Assembly: GCF_900141705.1 (NCBI RefSeq)
Contig: NZ_FQYM01000006.1
Coordinates: 1-64,000, forward strand
Direction of reading: 5' to 3'
Source: Fibrobacter sp. UWP2
GTDB lineage: Bacteria > Fibrobacterota > Fibrobacteria > Fibrobacterales > Fibrobacteraceae
Length of the DNA stretch: 64,000 nucleotides
The notes below the pieces were generated by a model. It did no database searches, was not told the origin of the DNA, and saw only the letters and a program-made list of their open reading frames with translations. Position numbers and translations under genes: made by a program. This document shows, one piece after another, positions 50,595 through 59,591 of this stretch (position 1 is the first letter of the stretch; every line of letters begins with the position of its first letter).

Positions 50595-51533
50595 TTAGGA
50601 ACGCGCCCTGTAACTCACAAAACGGATATTGCCGCAATAGTCCTTGTGGCTCGCGACAAATTCCAGCCACGGGTAGTTGGCAGCCTCGGCCTCCAGCACG
50701 GCGGCCTGTTCTGAACCGATTTCCAAAAGGATGGGAGCAGCGGGTGCCATGCGGCCCTCGGTCTGCTTCAAAAGCTTGCGCACCAGGTCCAGGCCGTCGG
50801 CACCGCCAAACAGGGCGAGCGCCGGGTCGAACTTGGCGACCTCGGGCTGGAGGTTCTCTTTTTCGCCGTCGGGGATGTACGGGAGATTCGCAATGAGGCA
50901 GTCGATTTTTTGTGTACTTGGCGGGAGCGCCTGCAACAAGTCGCCCTCGTAAAAAGACAACCCGTTGGCGAGAGACGTTTGGTTTGTACCGCCCGCGGAG
51001 TCAGCCGTTTTGGGGCCGTCCGCAAGTTCGTTCGCCGCGGCGTTTTCGCGGGCAAGCGCGAGCGCGTCGGCGGAGACGTCGGTGGCAATCACGCGGGAGC
51101 CCTCGATCTCTTTTGCGCAGGCAATGGCGATGGCACCGGTGCCCGTACCCACATCCACAATGAGCGGATTCACGTTGCCCTCCAAAAGCTTTTTCGCCAT
51201 GTCGACGAGTTCCTCGGTTTCGGGGCGCGGGATGAGGGCACGGGTGTCGCACTTGATGACGAACCCGCGGAAGCTGGTGTCGCCCACAATGTGCTGCAGC
51301 GGTTCGCGGTTGGCGCGGCGGGCCACCAGCGGGCGGAGCGTGTCGAGTTCCGCCGGCGTGAGCGGCTTCTCGAAATTCAGGTAGAGGTCCATGCGGCTCT
51401 TCATGCCGAGCCCGTGGCTAATGATGTACTGCGCGTCGAGCAGAGGGTCGGGCACGCCTTTTTTTTCGAAGAACGCCTTGGTGCGGTTCAAAATCTCGAG
51501 AACCGTCATGGGCTTGTTGCTTGCGTTAGTCAC
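50595..51533 (-). CDS. prmC: Release factor glutamine methyltransferase
   Basis: Methylates the Gln of the GGQ motif in release factors. 312 residues: N-terminal helical domain, SAM-binding VDVGTGTGAIAIACAK, and the catalytic tetrapeptide as NLPY (usual NPPY) in IANLPYIPDGE. An insertion (ADGPKTADSAGGTNQTSLANG) lies before the DLLQAL strand. It directly follows prfA, its substrate gene, 15 bp apart. Confidence 0.93.
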   Translation of the reverse strand: MTNASNKPMTVLEILNRTKAFFEKKGVPDPLLDAQYIISHGLGMKSRMDLYLNFEKPLTPAELDTLRPLVARRANREPLQHIVGDTSFRGFVIKCDTRALIPRPETEELVDMAKKLLEGNVNPLIVDVGTGTGAIAIACAKEIEGSRVIATDVSADALALARENAAANELADGPKTADSAGGTNQTSLANGLSFYEGDLLQALPPSTQKIDCLIANLPYIPDGEKENLQPEVAKFDPALALFGGADGLDLVRKLLKQTEGRMAPAAPILLEIGSEQAAVLEAEAANYPWLEFVASHKDYCGNIRFVSYRARS

Positions 51534-51548
51534 TGCGACACCTGCCTG

Positions 51549-52616
51549 TTATGCGCTGAACTTGCCGAGTTTCTCTTGGGCGTTTGCCATTTGCAAGCCA
51601 GAGATAATCTCGTCCAAGTCGCCGGTCACGACCTTGTCGAGGTTGTAGACCGTGAGGCCAATGCGGTGGTCGGTCACGCGGTTTTGCGGGTAATTGTACG
51701 TACGGATTTTGGCGCTACGGTCGCCGGTGCCCACCAACGCCTTGCGGCTAGCGGCTTCTTCTTTTTCTTTTTTCGCGATGACCTCGTCCAAAATTTTGGA
51801 GCGGAGCATTTCCATGGCGTGCAGGCGGTTTTGCAGCTGGCTACGTTCGGTTTGGCAGCTCACTACCACGCCCGTCGGGATATGCGTGAGTCGCACGGCG
51901 GAGTCTGTTTTGTTGATGTACTGGCCACCGGCGCCGCTACTGCGGTAGGTGTCCATGTGGATGTCGGCTTCGCGGATCTCCACGTCCACTTCTTCGGCCT
52001 CGGGGAGTATGGCCACAGTGGCGGCAGAGGTGTGCACGCGGCCCTGCGCCTCAGTTTCGGGCACACGCTGTACGCGGTGCACGCCGCTCTCGAACTTAAG
52101 CGTGCCATAGACGCTGTCGCCCTCAATAAACACGCGGATTTCCTTGTAACCGCCCACGGTGCCTTCGCTGGCATCTTGAACCGTCATCTTCCAGCCCATC
52201 TTTTCGCAGTAGCCGCGGTACATGCGGAACAGGTCGCCCGCAAACAGCGCCGACTCGTCGCCGCCCGTGCCGCCGCGAATTTCAAGGGTAGCATTGCGGT
52301 AATCCCACGGGTCCTTGGGCACCATGAGGATCTGCAGTTCGTCGGTGACGGCGGGGAGCTTTTTCTCAATTTCCGAGATTTCTTCCTTGGCCATCGCCAC
52401 AATGTCGGGATCACTATCGCCGAGGGCGGCTTTGCATTCCTCAAGGTCGTTTGTCATCTTCAAAAACTCTTTCGCCTTGAGGACCGCCTTCTCGATACCC
52501 TTGTACTGCTTGTGAATCTTGTTATAACGGGCCTGGTCCGCCAAAACGTCGGGATTGCCGAGTTCGGATTCCAGTTCCTCGTACTTTTCGATTAATTTGC
52601 GCGCTTTGTCTTTCAT
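51549..52616 (-). CDS. prfA: Peptide chain release factor 1
   Basis: Recognises UAA and UAG and releases the peptide. 355 residues. GGQ in SSGAGGQYINKTDSAVRLTH and the codon-reading PxT-type motif as PET in RVPETEAQGRVHTSAATVA. The helical N-terminal domain and C-terminal NRVTDHRIGLTVYNLDKV are normal. Operon prfA-prmC. Confidence 0.97.
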   Translation of the reverse strand: MKDKARKLIEKYEELESELGNPDVLADQARYNKIHKQYKGIEKAVLKAKEFLKMTNDLEECKAALGDSDPDIVAMAKEEISEIEKKLPAVTDELQILMVPKDPWDYRNATLEIRGGTGGDESALFAGDLFRMYRGYCEKMGWKMTVQDASEGTVGGYKEIRVFIEGDSVYGTLKFESGVHRVQRVPETEAQGRVHTSAATVAILPEAEEVDVEIREADIHMDTYRSSGAGGQYINKTDSAVRLTHIPTGVVVSCQTERSQLQNRLHAMEMLRSKILDEVIAKKEKEEAASRKALVGTGDRSAKIRTYNYPQNRVTDHRIGLTVYNLDKVVTGDLDEIISGLQMANAQEKLGKFSA

Positions 52617-52721
52617 CGCGCCGAAATTTAGAAAAAACGTAGTGGGGAATGCAAAAAAGGCCGGCGATTGCCAGTGAAAACGGCGCGCACTTTACGATGG
52701 TCATGGTCATTGGCCTGTGAA

Positions 52722-52913
52722 TCACATGCCCACGGAGCAGCCGAGGGCGCTCAACACGTAGGTTTCGCTCTCGCCCATGCGGTAAAAGGGCAGCAAATCG
52801 GCGTCATCGACAGCCCCCTCGCCAAACCCATTAAGTTGCAGTTGTTCGTCTATACGGCGTTTGAACACGTTAAAACCGGATTCCCAGGGACTTTTTTCAT
52901 AAAGCTTTTTCAT
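52722..52913 (-). CDS. Small hypothetical protein
   Basis: 63 residues (MKKLYEKSPWESGFNVFKRRIDEQ... ending ALGCSVGM), acidic in the middle, no membrane segment. RBS AGAGG six bases before the ATG. A strong hairpin lies just upstream in the leader. No family recognised. Real because of the ribosome site and the isolated position. Confidence 0.6.
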   Translation of the reverse strand: MKKLYEKSPWESGFNVFKRRIDEQLQLNGFGEGAVDDADLLPFYRMGESETYVLSALGCSVGM

Positions 52914-52928
52914 ATTGACCTCTTTTTT

Positions 52929-52960
52929 AAAAAGGCACACAAACAAGAAAGTGCCTTTTT
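52929..52960. terminator. Hairpin between rlpA and the small gene
   Basis: AAAAAGGCAC and GTGCCTTTTT form a perfect 10-bp stem. On the minus strand it is followed by T-rich sequence and then the RBS of the 63-residue gene 11 bp later. It can terminate rlpA transcripts or act as a leader attenuator for the small gene. Confidence 0.65.
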
Positions 52961-53038
52961 GTACACTCAAATATAAGAAAGAGGTGTGTCAAAATATGAC
53001 AGAACGACGTGATGCAGGGAGGGGATGACTGCGAAGGG

Positions 53039-53467
53039 CTAGTCTATCACGGTGGCGACGACTTCGGCGTGGCCCACCTTATCGAGACCCAGTTTTTTGC
53101 CGGCGGCGACGCTCAAGTCGAGGATACGTCCGTCCACATAGGGGCCGCGGTCGTTCACGCGAACCACCACGCTCTTGCCGTTGTCTTTGCGCACCACCTT
53201 GAGCTTGGTACCAAAGGGCAAGCTCTTGTGGGCGCAGGTCATATCGTCCTGGTCAAAAATCTCGCCGCTCGCCGTTTTTTTGCCGTCGAATCCGGGGCCG
53301 TAGTAACTCGCCTGCCCCGTAATTTTAGTGCCGACCTCGGCTTTTTCTTTGGAGGCGTAATGCTTTTCGGGGTTGCGCACAAAGCCCTTGCGCGCCGAGA
53401 TGCTCGCCTTGCCGGCACAACCGGCGAGGAGCAACGAAACCATTATAACCGCAACAAGCCTAACCAT
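53039..53467 (-). CDS. rlpA: RlpA-like double-psi beta-barrel lipoprotein
   Basis: 142-residue lipoprotein with lipobox LAGC. The RlpA core is clear: GQASYYGPGFDGKKTASGEIFDQDDMTCAHKSLPFGTKLKVV and VRVNDRGPYVDGRILDLSVAAGKKLG. RlpA proteins cleave or bind denuded peptidoglycan at septa. No SPOR domain, so it is the short form. It follows the TPR lipoprotein gene by 15 bp. Confidence 0.93.
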   Translation of the reverse strand: MVRLVAVIMVSLLLAGCAGKASISARKGFVRNPEKHYASKEKAEVGTKITGQASYYGPGFDGKKTASGEIFDQDDMTCAHKSLPFGTKLKVVRKDNGKSVVVRVNDRGPYVDGRILDLSVAAGKKLGLDKVGHAEVVATVID

Positions 53468-53482
53468 ATAAAAACGACATCA

Positions 53483-55405
53483 TTACTCGAAGTCATACAT
53501 GCTGTTGTACGTATTCTCGAGGACTTCGTCCTCCTTGCTCTTGACTTCGGCCTTCTTTTCTTCGGGCTTCTTGCTCAACGACTCGTAGTACTGCGCCGAG
53601 AGCTTGTCGATGTGTTCCTGGCTCTGCTGGACGCGTTTGCGTAGGCGTTCCAATTCTTGGTCGGTATTGCTGCGCCGGTTGTTCAAAACCACCGAAGCCT
53701 GCTTGCCCCACGGGGTATTCCAGTACTTTTGCTGCAACACCTTGTAGGCGGCCTTCGCGCTATCCAGCAATTCGGGATTCATTTGGAAATAGACGGCCTT
53801 CATGTAAAGCGCCTGCGCCCCCGCCTCGGTCTCGGGGTATTCCTGGTACAGGCTGTCAAAGGCGGCAAAGGCGGTCGCATACGCAGAGTCCACCTGCTCC
53901 ATTTGATCGAGCGGCGTCTCGGCGGCAATAGTCCAAAGGCTCTCGGCCTGCATGTAGCGTTCCTTCGCCTTGTCTTCGGGCGTCTGGACGGTCACGCGCA
54001 TGCCCAAGTTGATTTGAGCCTGCTTGGCGTACTCGGTATTGGGGTACTTCTCGATAACCTCTTTGTACAGTTCCTCGGCCTTGTCCTCGTCGCCCTTGAA
54101 CTCGTCGTAAATAAAGGCGCGCGCATAGGTGGCCCGCAGCACCTTCACAGAATCGCCAGATTTGTCGATGACCTCGTCCAGGCGCTTGATGGCACTGTCG
54201 ACTTCCGAAAGTTTGAACAAGAAGAGTTCGGCAATGCGGAATTCGTTGCTAAAGAAGCTGTTGAGGTTGGGGATGGAATCTTTTTTGAGGTCGGCGTCGT
54301 TCGCGCTGCGCATGGCGAGCAACTGCTTTAAGGCTTCGCGGCGTTCGCGGCTCATGCGGCCGTATTCGCTGATGGAGCGCGAAATAAAGCTGCTGTCGTA
54401 ATAGATGACCGCCTGCTCGTAGTTCATGGTCTTGGTCTGTTCGTAGTCACCCAGGTTAAAGTAACTGCGGCTCGCCACCGTCGAGCGCGGGTAGTCGGAA
54501 TTCACCTTTTGGAACACGATGAACGCGTCGGCAACGCGTCCCGCCATCATAGTGATTTCACCTATGCGTACCAGGTACTCGGGATGTTGTTTTTCAAACT
54601 CTTCGTTTTTAAAGAGCGCCTTGTACTCGTCGGCGGCCTTCAAATATTCCTTGCGGTTCACCAGGCACTCGGCGGCCTGCTCGGCTGCGGTCTGGCGTTC
54701 GCGCACATTCAACAGCTTGATTTCTTCGGCGGTGTAATGCTCCCTGGACTTGTCCCAGTTCTCCTTTTTATAATAGAGGCCCGCCAAGCGGAAATGCGCC
54801 TTGCCGCGCATAAACGGAGTGCCCGAGGTATCGGCCAGCACGGCCTCCAAGGCGGCAATGGCCTGGTCCGGGAATTCGCCCTGTTCGTCCAAAAGCGAAA
54901 GCAGGTTCAAGCCCTGGAAGTAATACGGGTGCGACTTGTCCGAAATGACAGGTTCCAACGCAAAACGGCTGATATTGTATTCGAGGTTGCGGTAAAGGCA
55001 GTAGGCGCGCTGGTACTCGACCGCCCGCATGGAGTCGTAGTCGGCAAAGTAACGTTCGTATTCGTCGTACTTGGTAATGGCCTTCGCCCACTCGCCCTTG
55101 TGGCGGAACGATTCGCCAATGAGGAACACGGCCTCGGCGGTGCGCTTTTTGTTTTTGGGGAAGCGTTCCAGAACGCGGCTTCCCTTCTCGATCACCTTGT
55201 CGTACTTCATCCGCTCTTCGCTGCTCGGGGTCGAGGCGGTTTCGTCGGGAACGCTATCGAGCCTGGCGGTACGGAGTTCGCCCGCCTCGTCGTAAAGGCG
55301 CTCGGCATTGAACATGTGGTTCAGGTACGCACAGCAAGTGCAGCCCTCGAACAGGAAGGCGGCTAAAACGAGCAAGGCATACACCATGTAGCGGGCGCGG
55401 AACAT
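53483..55405 (-). CDS. Large TPR lipoprotein
   Basis: 640 residues. Signal sequence ending in FEGC, so probably lipid-anchored; two further Cys follow. At least eight TPR-like helix pairs spread over residues 65-560 (for example AEAVFLIGESFRHKGEWAKAITKYDEYERYF), and a charged coiled-coil end (LERLRKRVQQSQEHIDKLSAQYYESLSKKPEEKKAEVKSKEDE). Similar proteins scaffold outer-membrane or cell-division complexes. Probably co-transcribed with rlpA. Confidence 0.82.
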   Translation of the reverse strand: MFRARYMVYALLVLAAFLFEGCTCCAYLNHMFNAERLYDEAGELRTARLDSVPDETASTPSSEERMKYDKVIEKGSRVLERFPKNKKRTAEAVFLIGESFRHKGEWAKAITKYDEYERYFADYDSMRAVEYQRAYCLYRNLEYNISRFALEPVISDKSHPYYFQGLNLLSLLDEQGEFPDQAIAALEAVLADTSGTPFMRGKAHFRLAGLYYKKENWDKSREHYTAEEIKLLNVRERQTAAEQAAECLVNRKEYLKAADEYKALFKNEEFEKQHPEYLVRIGEITMMAGRVADAFIVFQKVNSDYPRSTVASRSYFNLGDYEQTKTMNYEQAVIYYDSSFISRSISEYGRMSRERREALKQLLAMRSANDADLKKDSIPNLNSFFSNEFRIAELFLFKLSEVDSAIKRLDEVIDKSGDSVKVLRATYARAFIYDEFKGDEDKAEELYKEVIEKYPNTEYAKQAQINLGMRVTVQTPEDKAKERYMQAESLWTIAAETPLDQMEQVDSAYATAFAAFDSLYQEYPETEAGAQALYMKAVYFQMNPELLDSAKAAYKVLQQKYWNTPWGKQASVVLNNRRSNTDQELERLRKRVQQSQEHIDKLSAQYYESLSKKPEEKKAEVKSKEDEVLENTYNSMYDFE

Positions 55406-55435
55406 GTGAATAAAGATACAAAATAGTTACGCCCT

Positions 55436-55465
55436 GGGGCTAGTTACTGGTTAATAGTTACTAGG
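55436..55465. repeat. Dispersed CTAGTTACTAGTTAATAG repeat, copy 2
   Basis: GGGGCTAGTTACTGGTTAATAG then TTACTAG, matching 17352-17380. It lies between the start of one TPR gene and the end of the other. Confidence 0.6.
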
Positions 55466-55507
55466 AACTCAGAACTAGCCATCTTGATAAACGCGATACC
55501 ACGACGC

Positions 55508-57223
55508 CTAGTACTCGTTCAAGTAGGGGATATAATCGCAAAGTTTGAGGCCTGCAGGGAGCGCTTCCTTGTCGAAGCGGACCATGCGGACTTCGGCGGG
55601 CTTGCCCACAAAACGCGCCAGGATCTCGAAATTGTCCTGAGTTTCCCAGACGGCGGCGTCAATCACGTTGCCGTCGCCACAGTCGGTTTCGCCCGTGCTG
55701 TTGCCAATGCCCGAAATGCGGGAGTTCTGCTTGAGCAGGCGCGTAAAGATTTCGGGGGCAACTCCCAGGTGGTGCGAACCCGAGGACGAATCAAAAACCG
55801 ACACGTGTACCTCGCGGAAGTGATTGAGCGAATCGAACACGACCGTGTAGGTGTGCTTGTACGGGTCGACGTAGAAGGATTCTTGCCAAACGTTTGTTTT
55901 GACCGGGCGGAAGTTGCCCACGGCATAGCTCTTGAAAAATTCGCCCGGGGTCGCACCATAACGAACAAGGTAATGCCCGAGCATGGTGGTAAAGTCGTGC
56001 TTGGTCGCAGGACCCATGGCAACGCGGAGGCTGTCGACCGCGCGGTTCAGGTCGTCGGCCAGGCCGTTGTTCTTGGCAACAGGGACAGGCTTGGTGACGC
56101 TCGCCTCTTGAATGCGCTGCTGAATATCGGGATAGTCGGGATCGCGGGCGGCGATTTCGCGGAACTGCGTGCGGGCGCGTTCAAAATCACGGCCCTTCAT
56201 GTAGGCAAGCCCAAGGGCTTCGCGAAGCGGCATGTTCTCGGGGTATTTTTCGACCAGCGGTTCCAAAATTTCGCAAGCCACCTGGGCTCGGTCCCGCGGG
56301 GATAACGCCACCCCGGTGCCCGGACCCGGAGGCGACTTTTCGCCCAGCGACGCCACAGCAGCATTCGCCTTTTCAAAATCGGGGCGGAACGCCAAAATAC
56401 GACGGTAGATTTTTTCGGCGGCGTCAAAGCGACCCTGGTACTCCATGAGGAAGCCCTGCAGCAAAAGCAGTTCGGCATCGGCCGGGTACTGCGAGAGCGC
56501 GTATTCTACAAGAGCCGTGCAGCTATCGATGACGCCCTGGTCGTGGTACAGCTGCGCCAGCAGTTCGTAAGCCCGCGGGTCGGAACCCGCCGAGAGGCTC
56601 ACCGCCGTGCGGCACTCCGCCGAGGCCTGCGCCAAGCGGGAATTGGCAAAAAGGAGCTTTGCATACCAGAGGCGCGTCTCGTAAAGGACGGGAGCCTTTT
56701 CGCTCGCGATGCGCGCCATTTCTAAAGCCGACGAGGAATTGCCCGAGAGGTAAGCCTTGCGGCTGTCAAGGTAAACCGAGAGCCCGGAATTGGGGAACAA
56801 CCCTTGGAGCTTGCCCACCAAGAGCGCGAGGCGTTCGCGCTGCAAATCGTCGAGGTCGGGAATTTCGAACAAAGTATTCACCTCGCCCCACATGGCCATG
56901 GGAACATCGGGGTAAACCAGCACAATGGCGTCAAAAATCTCGTAGGCGGCCTGGGCGTTGCCACCACGGGCAAGTTCTACCGCCCGTCGCAGTTCAGCCT
57001 GCGTTTGTACCGGGAGTTTCACCACACCGGCATCCAGGTCGGGGGCATCGCCGCGCTGCACGGAGCTCCCCGCCGGGAGTCCAAAGGGAATAGCCTCCAC
57101 CGAAATCTTGGCCGGACCAAATTCCTCGTAAAGGCGGAATGCGCCAAAAGCGATGAGCGCTCCCACACAGAGTGTCAAGAACAGGTAGGCAGCCTTGCGC
57201 GCCACGACCGTAGAGGTAGCCAT
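55508..57223 (-). CDS. Membrane-anchored TPR protein
   Basis: 571 residues. One N-terminal membrane helix (about 10-28), then TPR repeats over residues 70-370 (AQAAYEIFDAIVLVYPDVPMAMWGEVNTLFEIP, DAELLLLQGFLMEYQGRFDAAEKIYRRIL) and a C-terminal domain of about 190 residues with a DNVID-rich beta pattern. Function unknown. Its ATG overlaps the stop of the sigma factor gene by one base (TAATG), so synthesis is coupled to it. Confidence 0.8.
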   Translation of the reverse strand: MATSTVVARKAAYLFLTLCVGALIAFGAFRLYEEFGPAKISVEAIPFGLPAGSSVQRGDAPDLDAGVVKLPVQTQAELRRAVELARGGNAQAAYEIFDAIVLVYPDVPMAMWGEVNTLFEIPDLDDLQRERLALLVGKLQGLFPNSGLSVYLDSRKAYLSGNSSSALEMARIASEKAPVLYETRLWYAKLLFANSRLAQASAECRTAVSLSAGSDPRAYELLAQLYHDQGVIDSCTALVEYALSQYPADAELLLLQGFLMEYQGRFDAAEKIYRRILAFRPDFEKANAAVASLGEKSPPGPGTGVALSPRDRAQVACEILEPLVEKYPENMPLREALGLAYMKGRDFERARTQFREIAARDPDYPDIQQRIQEASVTKPVPVAKNNGLADDLNRAVDSLRVAMGPATKHDFTTMLGHYLVRYGATPGEFFKSYAVGNFRPVKTNVWQESFYVDPYKHTYTVVFDSLNHFREVHVSVFDSSSGSHHLGVAPEIFTRLLKQNSRISGIGNSTGETDCGDGNVIDAAVWETQDNFEILARFVGKPAEVRMVRFDKEALPAGLKLCDYIPYLNEY

Positions 57224-58068
57224 TAGAGCTCCAAAAAGTCAGAGAGTTTTTCTTTGTGTTCCTTGCTCTTTTGCAAGCGACGTAAAGTCTTGTTCTTAAT
57301 CTGGCGCACGCGTTCACGGCTCAGGCGCAAGTCTTCGCCAATATCCTTGAGCGTGGTATCTTCGACCGTGTCCAGTCCGTAGAACATGCGGAGGATTTCC
57401 TCTTCGCGGCGAGGGAGCGAGGCCAAGGTCTCTTGGATGAGTTTTTTGCGTTCCTCTTTCTCCATGTCGTCGTCCTGGTTGCCGTCGGAGCCGAGCACGT
57501 CCATGAGGGTGCTCACGGAGTCGGCGGAACTGCCGGCGTCGTCGCCAATGGGGGCATCCAGGGAGATGTCCACAATCTTTTCCATCACCTCCACGATGTC
57601 TTTTTCGTAGGGGGCGAATTCTTCCATCGAGATGGTCTTGTCGTAATCGCCGCCGTTGAGCATGAGGGCTCTTTTAAAGCGGTTGACCAGGGCGAGCTTG
57701 TTGGGCGGGATGCGGACCGCCCCCACCTGTTCAAACAGGGCCTTTTGAATGGACTGGCGAATCCACCACACGGCGTAGCTAATGAACTTGACGTCTTTGT
57801 CCATGTCAAAGCGTTTTGCCGCCTTGAAAAGTCCAAGGTTGCCCTCGTTGATCAAATCGAGCAAGGCGAGGCCGCGGCCCTGGTACTTGCGCGCAACGCT
57901 CACCACAAAGCGGAGGTTGCCGCGGATCAGGCGCTGGAGAGCCGATTTACGAATTTCTTCGGTTTCGCCCTTTTTGATAATCGTCAACAACGCCGACTCC
58001 TCTTGCGGGGACAGAGTCGGGTAACGATTCAAGTCGCGAAAATAAAGTGCTTCGTTAAAATCACTCAT
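57223..58068 (-). CDS. RpoD-family sigma factor (group 2-like)
   Basis: 281-residue sigma-70 lacking region 1.1. It starts at region 1.2 (ALYFRDLNRYPTLSPQEE), with 2.1-2.4 complete (GNLRFVVSVARKYQGRGLALLDLINEGNLGLFKAAKRFD, FISYAVWWIRQSI), region 3, and 4.2 (TLKDIGEDLRLSRERVRQIKNKTLRRL). The size fits a housekeeping factor of compact type or an RpoS-like alternative. An acidic loop (DDAGSSADSVSTLMDVLGSDGNQDDDMEKE) separates regions 3 and 4. Confidence 0.93.
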   Translation of the reverse strand: MSDFNEALYFRDLNRYPTLSPQEESALLTIIKKGETEEIRKSALQRLIRGNLRFVVSVARKYQGRGLALLDLINEGNLGLFKAAKRFDMDKDVKFISYAVWWIRQSIQKALFEQVGAVRIPPNKLALVNRFKRALMLNGGDYDKTISMEEFAPYEKDIVEVMEKIVDISLDAPIGDDAGSSADSVSTLMDVLGSDGNQDDDMEKEERKKLIQETLASLPRREEEILRMFYGLDTVEDTTLKDIGEDLRLSRERVRQIKNKTLRRLQKSKEHKEKLSDFLEL

Positions 58069-58127
58069 ACCTTTCCTACACCTTTCAATACCATCGGGAT
58101 ATCCTAAAGTTTCACAAATATGGTTTT

Positions 58128-58424
58128 TTATGCCGTTTCCGTCAATTCCTTGAGTTTATCGTACGGGTAAATTCCCGAGCCATGCCCGTCGCTAAAGGCA
58201 AGCGACACCGCATAGCGCCCAACCGATTGGATTCGTTCCAGTTTCACATCCATGGGCACCGTGGAATCGTCCAATAGTTTTTCGCCGGTATGCTCATCGA
58301 CGCACAATGCACACGGGCATGCGAGCCTGAGCGTGCGGACATCGCAAGCACCGCGCGTTCCATCGTTCCACTCAACGCCCAACTTGCCGCTGGGAGTCCT
58401 AAAAACTTTCTTGGGCTGAATCAT
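58128..58424 (-). CDS. DUF971-family protein (GBBH-like N-terminal domain)
   Basis: 98 residues. Family features LGVEWNDGTRGACDVRTLRLACPCALCVDE and GRYAVSLAFSDGHGSGIYPYDKLKEL are clear. The CPCALC cysteines could bind a metal or Fe-S cluster. It is often near Mrp, as here: ATGA overlap with mrp, which points to Fe-S protein maturation. Confidence 0.88.
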   Translation of the reverse strand: MIQPKKVFRTPSGKLGVEWNDGTRGACDVRTLRLACPCALCVDEHTGEKLLDDSTVPMDVKLERIQSVGRYAVSLAFSDGHGSGIYPYDKLKELTETA

Positions 58425-59548
58425 GCTTCCTCCACCGGCAGTTGTTCAAATTCGTAGTTGAAGTTCTTGAGCACGCCGTCGCCCTCGGCATCGAACACAG
58501 CGAGCGCCCTCACCACCGTGTCGGCGGTTTGCATAAAGACCTTCGCCGATTCGGAGTTCGGGTAGCGCAGCACCGCCGGAGCCCCCTCGTCGCCACAGCC
58601 CGCCACCGCAGGTTCCATGGGGATTTTGCCAATGAGGGGCACGCCCCACTTTTGGGCAATGCGTTCGCCGCCGCCCGCGGGGAATATGTTGTGGCGCTTG
58701 CCGCAACCGTCGCAAATAAAGTAACTCATGTTCTCGACGACGCCAATCACGGGGACTCCCACCGAGTCGAACATGGCGATTCCCTTGCGGCAGTCGGCAA
58801 GTGCGACCTCTTGCGGGGTCGTCACCACCACGGCGCCCGCCATGGGGCAGTTTTGCGTGAGCGTAAGCTGGATGTCGCCCGTTCCTGGAGGGAAGTCGAC
58901 CAGCAGGTAGTCGAGTTTGCCCCAACGCACGTGATGGATAAAGTGCTGGATCATTTGGCTCACCATGGGGCCGCGCCAGATGGTCGCCTTGTCGCTATCG
59001 GCAAACATGCACATAGAGACAATGCTAATGCCGCCCTTCGCCTCGACCGGCGAAATGGAGTTGTCGTCATGGACCACGGGTGCCTTGTCGATGCCGAACA
59101 TGAGACCCATGCTGGGGCCGTAAATGTCGGCGTCCAAAATGCCCACGCGCGCCCCCGAAAGGCTCAAGGCCATGGCGAGGTTCGCGGTCACAGTCGACTT
59201 GCCCACGCCGCCCTTGCCGCTGGCCACCGCCACCACATGCGCGACTTCGCCAATGTGGGAATTTTGCGGAGCCTTGGTCGCCGCGTTCTCGTCGCCAACC
59301 CGGCCTTGACTGCTGGTGAGCGTTACCACCACCTCGGTCGCCCCCAAGGACTTTACAATCGCAATGCTCTGGTCCTTGAAGCGATCGCGAATAGGGCAAG
59401 CCGGGGTCGTAAGTTTGAGTTCAAACGAAACGCAGGTTCCCTCGATTTTCATATTCTGCACAAAGCCAAGCTCCACAATGTTCTTGTGGAGGTCCGGATC
59501 CTGCACAGCAGAGAGCGCCTTCAAAATGGTTTGTTCGTTCAGCGTCAT
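58421..59548 (-). CDS. mrp: Mrp/ApbC-type Fe-S cluster carrier ATPase
   Basis: 375 residues. N-terminal DUF59/MIP18 domain (about 1-85, ALSAVQDPDLHKNIVELGFV), then the P-loop with the deviant Walker A SGKGGVGKST, DADIYGPS, DFPPGTGDIQLT and the cluster-binding CDGCG. It assembles or transfers Fe-S clusters. Gene pair with the DUF971 gene. Confidence 0.95.
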   Translation of the reverse strand: MTLNEQTILKALSAVQDPDLHKNIVELGFVQNMKIEGTCVSFELKLTTPACPIRDRFKDQSIAIVKSLGATEVVVTLTSSQGRVGDENAATKAPQNSHIGEVAHVVAVASGKGGVGKSTVTANLAMALSLSGARVGILDADIYGPSMGLMFGIDKAPVVHDDNSISPVEAKGGISIVSMCMFADSDKATIWRGPMVSQMIQHFIHHVRWGKLDYLLVDFPPGTGDIQLTLTQNCPMAGAVVVTTPQEVALADCRKGIAMFDSVGVPVIGVVENMSYFICDGCGKRHNIFPAGGGERIAQKWGVPLIGKIPMEPAVAGCGDEGAPAVLRYPNSESAKVFMQTADTVVRALAVFDAEGDGVLKNFNYEFEQLPVEEA

Positions 59549-59591
59549 AAAATCCTCATCAAGATCACCCTAGGAATTACACACAAATTAA

